NCBI RefSeq assembly: GCF_014203705.1
Contig: NZ_JACHJR010000001.1
Location: forward strand, 4,402,001-4,466,000
DNA length: 64,000 bases
Direction of reading: 5' to 3'
DNA from: Kitasatospora gansuensis
GTDB taxonomy: Bacteria > Actinomycetota > Actinomycetes > Streptomycetales > Streptomycetaceae
Under the pieces are notes generated by a model that worked only from the letters and a program-made list of their open reading frames with translations, did not search any database and was not told the origin of the DNA. Shown here piece after piece: positions 60,418 through 64,000 of the stretch. Made by a program: the position numbers and the translations under genes. Every line of letters starts with the position of its first letter. Position 1 is the first letter of the stretch.

Positions 60418-60450
60418 AACCCCCGACCGGTGAGGCCCCGGTCGGGGGTT
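60418..60450 (-). terminator. Terminator of msiK
   Basis: 13-bp perfect stem AACCCCCGACCGG with complement, 7-nt loop, 60 bp past the msiK stop. Confidence 0.85.
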
Positions 60451-60509
60451 CGTGATGTCGACAAGTCGTCAGACGCTCAATGGGCGCCGACGGGTCGTCA
60501 GACTGGTTG

Positions 60510-61601
<1,092 letters not shown>

Positions 61602-61679
61602 GGTTCTTGCACTCCTTCACCGGCAGGAACGTGCCGGACGATCCGAGTAAAGGTTGGGTTGTCGTCCGCCGCCCCGGTC

Positions 61680-61695
61680 AGTGGTCTGAACCACC
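61680..61695. promoter_or_regulatory. DasR-like (dre) palindrome upstream of msiK
   Basis: AGTGGTCTGAACCACC. Its core TGGTCTGAACCA is the exact reverse complement of the core before the AA10 gene, and 15 of 16 positions match. It lies 79 bp upstream of msiK. DasR regulation is inferred. Confidence 0.6.
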
Positions 61696-61882
61696 ACCGC
61701 GACGACTTCTCGCGACGGTACCCGGCGGATCGTCGGATTGTCAGCCCTCCGGGCGGCCGATTTCGGCATCAGTCCGATCACGGGCCTGTAGTTCGGTGAT
61801 CGATATCCCTCCCCATCAGGGCACCCCCGCCCGGTACACTGCCCACTGGTGCCGCCGTGGCCTCGCCGCGGACGGTCACCGC

Positions 61883-61956
61883 GCCTCCTTAGCTCAGTTG
61901 GCCAGAGCACCGCTCTTGTAAAGCGGGGGTCGTCGGTTCGAACCCGACAGGGGGCT
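61883..61956 (+). tRNA. tRNA-Thr (anticodon UGU)
   Basis: 74-nt cloverleaf: acceptor GCCTCCT/AGGGGGC, D-arm TAGCTCAGTTGGCCAGAGCA, anticodon loop CTTGTAA with TGT at 61917-61919, T-arm GTCGGTTCGAACCCGAC. The CCA end is not encoded (CTCC follows). It reads ACA codons. The 3' end of a tRNA gene is a usual integration site for islands. Confidence 0.97.
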
Positions 61957-61982
61957 CCGGATTCGAAGCGTCGCGAGACGCC

Positions 61983-62027
61983 CGAAGGGCCAGCTCCCCG
62001 GGGTGACCCCGGGGAGCTGGCCCTTCG
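61983..62027. terminator. Terminator after tRNA-Thr
   Basis: Perfect 21-bp stem CGAAGGGCCAGCTCCCCGGG (and one more G) with complement, loop TGA. It starts 26 bp downstream of the tRNA. Confidence 0.9.
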
Positions 62028-62054
62028 TCGTTGCTCGAGCGGTGATGGCTGTGA

Positions 62055-63044
62055 CTATGGACGCTGGCGGGCCATCAGGGCTCGAAGCTCCTGTGGCGTA
62101 GGCCATGGCGCGCGGCGGTGGACCATGCGGTGGCAGTTCGCGCAGATCAGAGCCAGGTCTGAGAGCTTCGTACGCCCTTCTCCTGCTTCATGCAGGGGGA
62201 CTACATGGTGGCACTCGATGTATCCCATGCCGCGGTCGCCGTATGCGCGTTGGAAGTCGAAGTCGCAGACTTCGCAGGCGAGTCGGGAACCCTGGCCAAG
62301 CACTGCGTTGATCTTCCGTTGGCGAAGCCCACGGTTGCGCTCACGGGCGAAGTGCTTGCGGACCAAGAGGCGGCCCTCTGGAGCGTCGAACTCGTCGGCT
62401 TCCTCGTCGGCTGGCGGCAGCTCTCGCAGTTCCCCGCTCAGGATGCCTGCTCGGACGAGTTCCGCGGCGGCGGCCATCTCGAGCGGGCTGTCCAGGAAGG
62501 CTTTGAGGACCGCAACGTCCCTCGCGCCGCCGTTGGTGGGCTTACCTGTGTAGTCCGGATGGTGAGTGGCGATGTCGAAGGTCTTGCGCGCTACGCCGTT
62601 GTTGTTGCGGAAGGTGTCGTTCCGGGAGGATAGATCGTGGATTGGCATGAGTTGAAGCAACTCAGAAACCTCGATCACGCGCGGGTCTGTCGCACCCAGC
62701 CCCTTCCAGCCGTTGTCTGCCGTGATGGCGCAAGCCAGCAGGATCTCGTCCCAGACCCAGTCGGGGTTTCGGATTGACTTCACCTCAAATCCGGCCCGCT
62801 TAAGCCACGCCACGGCTTCCTGGAGGCCGCCATGAAAGGCGTGCGGTCCTAGGGCCTGGCCGTACTCGTATCGGTGGGCTACCCCGGCAATCGCCTTCGA
62901 GTCATACTCCTTGGCGTCATGGACGAGAAGGTAGTCCCGAGCCGGACGGTAACCGTATGTGGTCAGGAAGGTCTCCTGGCCCACGCGGTCGTATTCATCG
63001 ATGGCTTTGAGGACTGACTCGCGCGTGAACTCTCCCTTACGCAT
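62055..63044 (-). CDS. ScoMcrA-like HNH restriction nuclease
   Basis: Nuclease-like protein of 329 residues. The N-terminal 90 residues (FTRESVLKAIDEYDRVGQET, then ARDYLLVHDAKEYDSKAIAG) match, from memory, the head domain of ScoMcrA, the type IV enzyme of S. coelicolor that cuts phosphorothioated or methylated DNA. The C terminus has an HNH domain with zinc Cys pairs (CEVCDFDFQRAYG and LICANCHRMVH) and catalytic YIECHHVVPLHEAG. The SRA and sulfur-binding modules are not obvious, so the recognised modification is uncertain. Lower GC than its surroundings. ATG 63044. Confidence 0.8.
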   Translation of the reverse strand: MRKGEFTRESVLKAIDEYDRVGQETFLTTYGYRPARDYLLVHDAKEYDSKAIAGVAHRYEYGQALGPHAFHGGLQEAVAWLKRAGFEVKSIRNPDWVWDEILLACAITADNGWKGLGATDPRVIEVSELLQLMPIHDLSSRNDTFRNNNGVARKTFDIATHHPDYTGKPTNGGARDVAVLKAFLDSPLEMAAAAELVRAGILSGELRELPPADEEADEFDAPEGRLLVRKHFARERNRGLRQRKINAVLGQGSRLACEVCDFDFQRAYGDRGMGYIECHHVVPLHEAGEGRTKLSDLALICANCHRMVHRRAPWPTPQELRALMARQRP

Positions 63045-63110
63045 GTTGCCCAGCATAGGAGTTGGCCCGAAGGGCAGCGGCAGGCACTGCGCCAGAGGCG
63101 AGGCCGCGTC

Positions 63111-64000
63111 CTAGGCCGCGCCGCTCGCTCTCCACTCGGGGGCATCGGCCTCCTCGTGGAACTCCAGCAGGTGCTCGCCGGCGAAGCGTTCCAGGGCGGT
63201 GCGGACTTCGGCGGGGGTGACGTAGAAGAACTCTCGGCGCAGGTTGATGCGGTTCACCCTGCTGGCATCGAACTCCTGGTGCAGGCGGCGTTCTAGGCCC
63301 ACGGCATCCGCGCTGAAGATCAGCGCGTGTACGTCGAAGCGGAACGGGACCGATGCGTCGCCCAGCTCGTTCACCCGGTCCATGGGTTCCAGCCGCCGGG
63401 TCATCCCGATCTTCACCATGTGCTCGCCGAAGGCGCCGATGTTGGAGATCACATAGACGTAGCCGGCCCGGATGTTCGCCTCCCGGTAGTCGACGGCCTG
63501 GAGGGCAGCGTCGATCTCGGCGAGTTTGGACTCTAGGTCGTCGATGGATGCCGGATTCGCCAGTGCACCGGAGGCACGTAGTCGCTGGAGGGCGCTCAGG
63601 TGGTGGCTGCGCTCCTTGTCCAGCCGGGCCCGCTCGCGTTCGATCTCGCGGTTCAGTGCCTCCTCCTCGCGCTGCTGTGCGCGCAACTCCCGGCGGTACT
63701 CTTTCTCCGCCTCCTGCTTGGCGAGGTAGTCAGCCGTCAGCTCCAACTCGCGTACCCGCAGGCGGTGGTACGGGTCGCTGATCCGGATCTGCATGGTCGC
63801 GCCGAGCCGGGCGATGGTCTGCCGGGACTTCTCCAGCCGGTCGACCAGGGACTCCAGCCGGTGCGGGCGCATGCTCCGTACTGCGTAGTCGACTTCAGCG
63901 TTGTATGCACGCAGCAGCAGCTTGGAGAAGTCCCGCACCATCTTGCGGCCCTCGGCGACGGACCCGTTGACCTGCCAGTTGGTGGCGGACAGCACGGCCT
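63111..64000 (-). CDS. DUF4041 / T5orf172 (GIY-YIG-like) domain protein, N terminus outside window
   Basis: Partial gene; it runs off the right edge and about 295 C-terminal residues are visible. A DUF4041 coiled-coil segment (LLLRAYNAEVDYAVRSMRPH, then EEEALNREIERERARLDKER) is followed by a T5orf172 GIY-YIG-like nuclease domain (AGYVYVISNIGAFGEHMVKI, then GMTRRLEPMDRVNELGDASV). Such proteins occur in phage-related and defence settings. It sits 66 bp behind the HNH gene on the same strand. The native start is not in view. Confidence 0.8.
   Translation of the reverse strand, partial: AVLSATNWQVNGSVAEGRKMVRDFSKLLLRAYNAEVDYAVRSMRPHRLESLVDRLEKSRQTIARLGATMQIRISDPYHRLRVRELELTADYLAKQEAEKEYRRELRAQQREEEALNREIERERARLDKERSHHLSALQRLRASGALANPASIDDLESKLAEIDAALQAVDYREANIRAGYVYVISNIGAFGEHMVKIGMTRRLEPMDRVNELGDASVPFRFDVHALIFSADAVGLERRLHQEFDASRVNRINLRREFFYVTPAEVRTALERFAGEHLLEFHEEADAPEWRASGAA

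Noticed and set aside
62055..64000. Integration site direct repeat of the tRNA 3' end
   Set aside because: No second copy of the tRNA end could be seen in the window; the island boundary is beyond it.

Overview
The window is a high-GC actinobacterial chromosome segment, most likely from a member of the Streptomycetaceae (Streptomyces or Kitasatospora). The support is strong third-position GC with many GTG starts, the mycothiol gene mshA, CarD, a phoU//phoR-phoP (senX3/regX3-type) locus, the sugar-ABC ATPase MsiK, a secreted AA10 chitin-active oxygenase, and an order of genes from mshA to msiK that resembles the S. coelicolor SCO42xx core region as I remember it. I see no phage, plasmid origin, rRNA or CRISPR array.

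Layout. 1-7 kb: truncated acyl-CoA dehydrogenase, divergent tandem-domain TetR regulator, small Asn-rich secreted protein, then an Hsp90-like ATPase / TPR-protein pair joined by a 16-codon bridging ORF. 7-15 kb: envelope and transport genes (CDF cation transporter, DedA, ThrE-like exporter, membrane protein, RipA-like NlpC/P60 hydrolase, secreted PIG-L deacetylase with a propeller-like tail). 15-23 kb: HTH-MurA-like fusion with its own palindrome, Eis-like acetyltransferase, TetR, GNAT, an MFS gene carrying a 169-bp in-frame palindromic element, LysR, YceI and DinB proteins. 23-28 kb: SNF2 helicase with a small partner, HemK-like methyltransferase with an upstream leader ORF, and a possibly decayed hypothetical gene. 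28-38 kb is a run of small accessory modules, each a regulator next to the genes it probably controls: MarR/hydrolase, ECF41 sigma factor/CMD protein, GbsR-MarR/DUF4097/hydrolase, TetR/DHA2 pump, nitrilase. 38-41 kb: XRE-HbhA-like-DUF2516 cluster and a PP2C-type response regulator. 41-61.6 kb is conserved core: macrodomain protein, methyltransferase//mshA-YbjN, MFS, gpmA, AA10 oxygenase, Cys-rich peptide, phoU//phoR-phoP, lipoprotein//carD-ispD-ispF, F420/FMN oxidoreductase, cysS-rlmB, DoxX, nucleotidyltransferase, msiK. 61.9-64 kb: tRNA-Thr(UGU) followed by lower-GC, restriction-like genes (ScoMcrA-like HNH nuclease and a truncated DUF4041/T5orf172 protein).

How the genes may work together. 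Two nearly identical DasR-type (dre-like) palindromes lie in front of the AA10 oxygenase and msiK and could link chitin attack to oligosaccharide uptake through GlcNAc sensing. The ECF41 sigma gene lies behind a CMD gene whose upstream region carries the ECF41 promoter pattern, so this two-gene unit is probably autoregulated. Several regulators in 16-38 kb have clear palindromes or repeated boxes at their divergent promoters. PhoU/PhoR/PhoP would set the phosphate response; carD, ispD, ispF, cysS, rlmB and gpmA are housekeeping functions in transcription, isoprenoid synthesis, translation and glycolysis.

The items most worth a second look are the in-frame palindromic insertion in the MFS gene, the Cys/Gly-rich 59-residue peptide beside phoU, the Hsp90-TPR pair, the twin dre-like sites, the ECF41 promoter match, and the restriction-like genes beside the tRNA. 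Start codons were chosen from ribosome-binding sites and family N-termini; no database search could be run.
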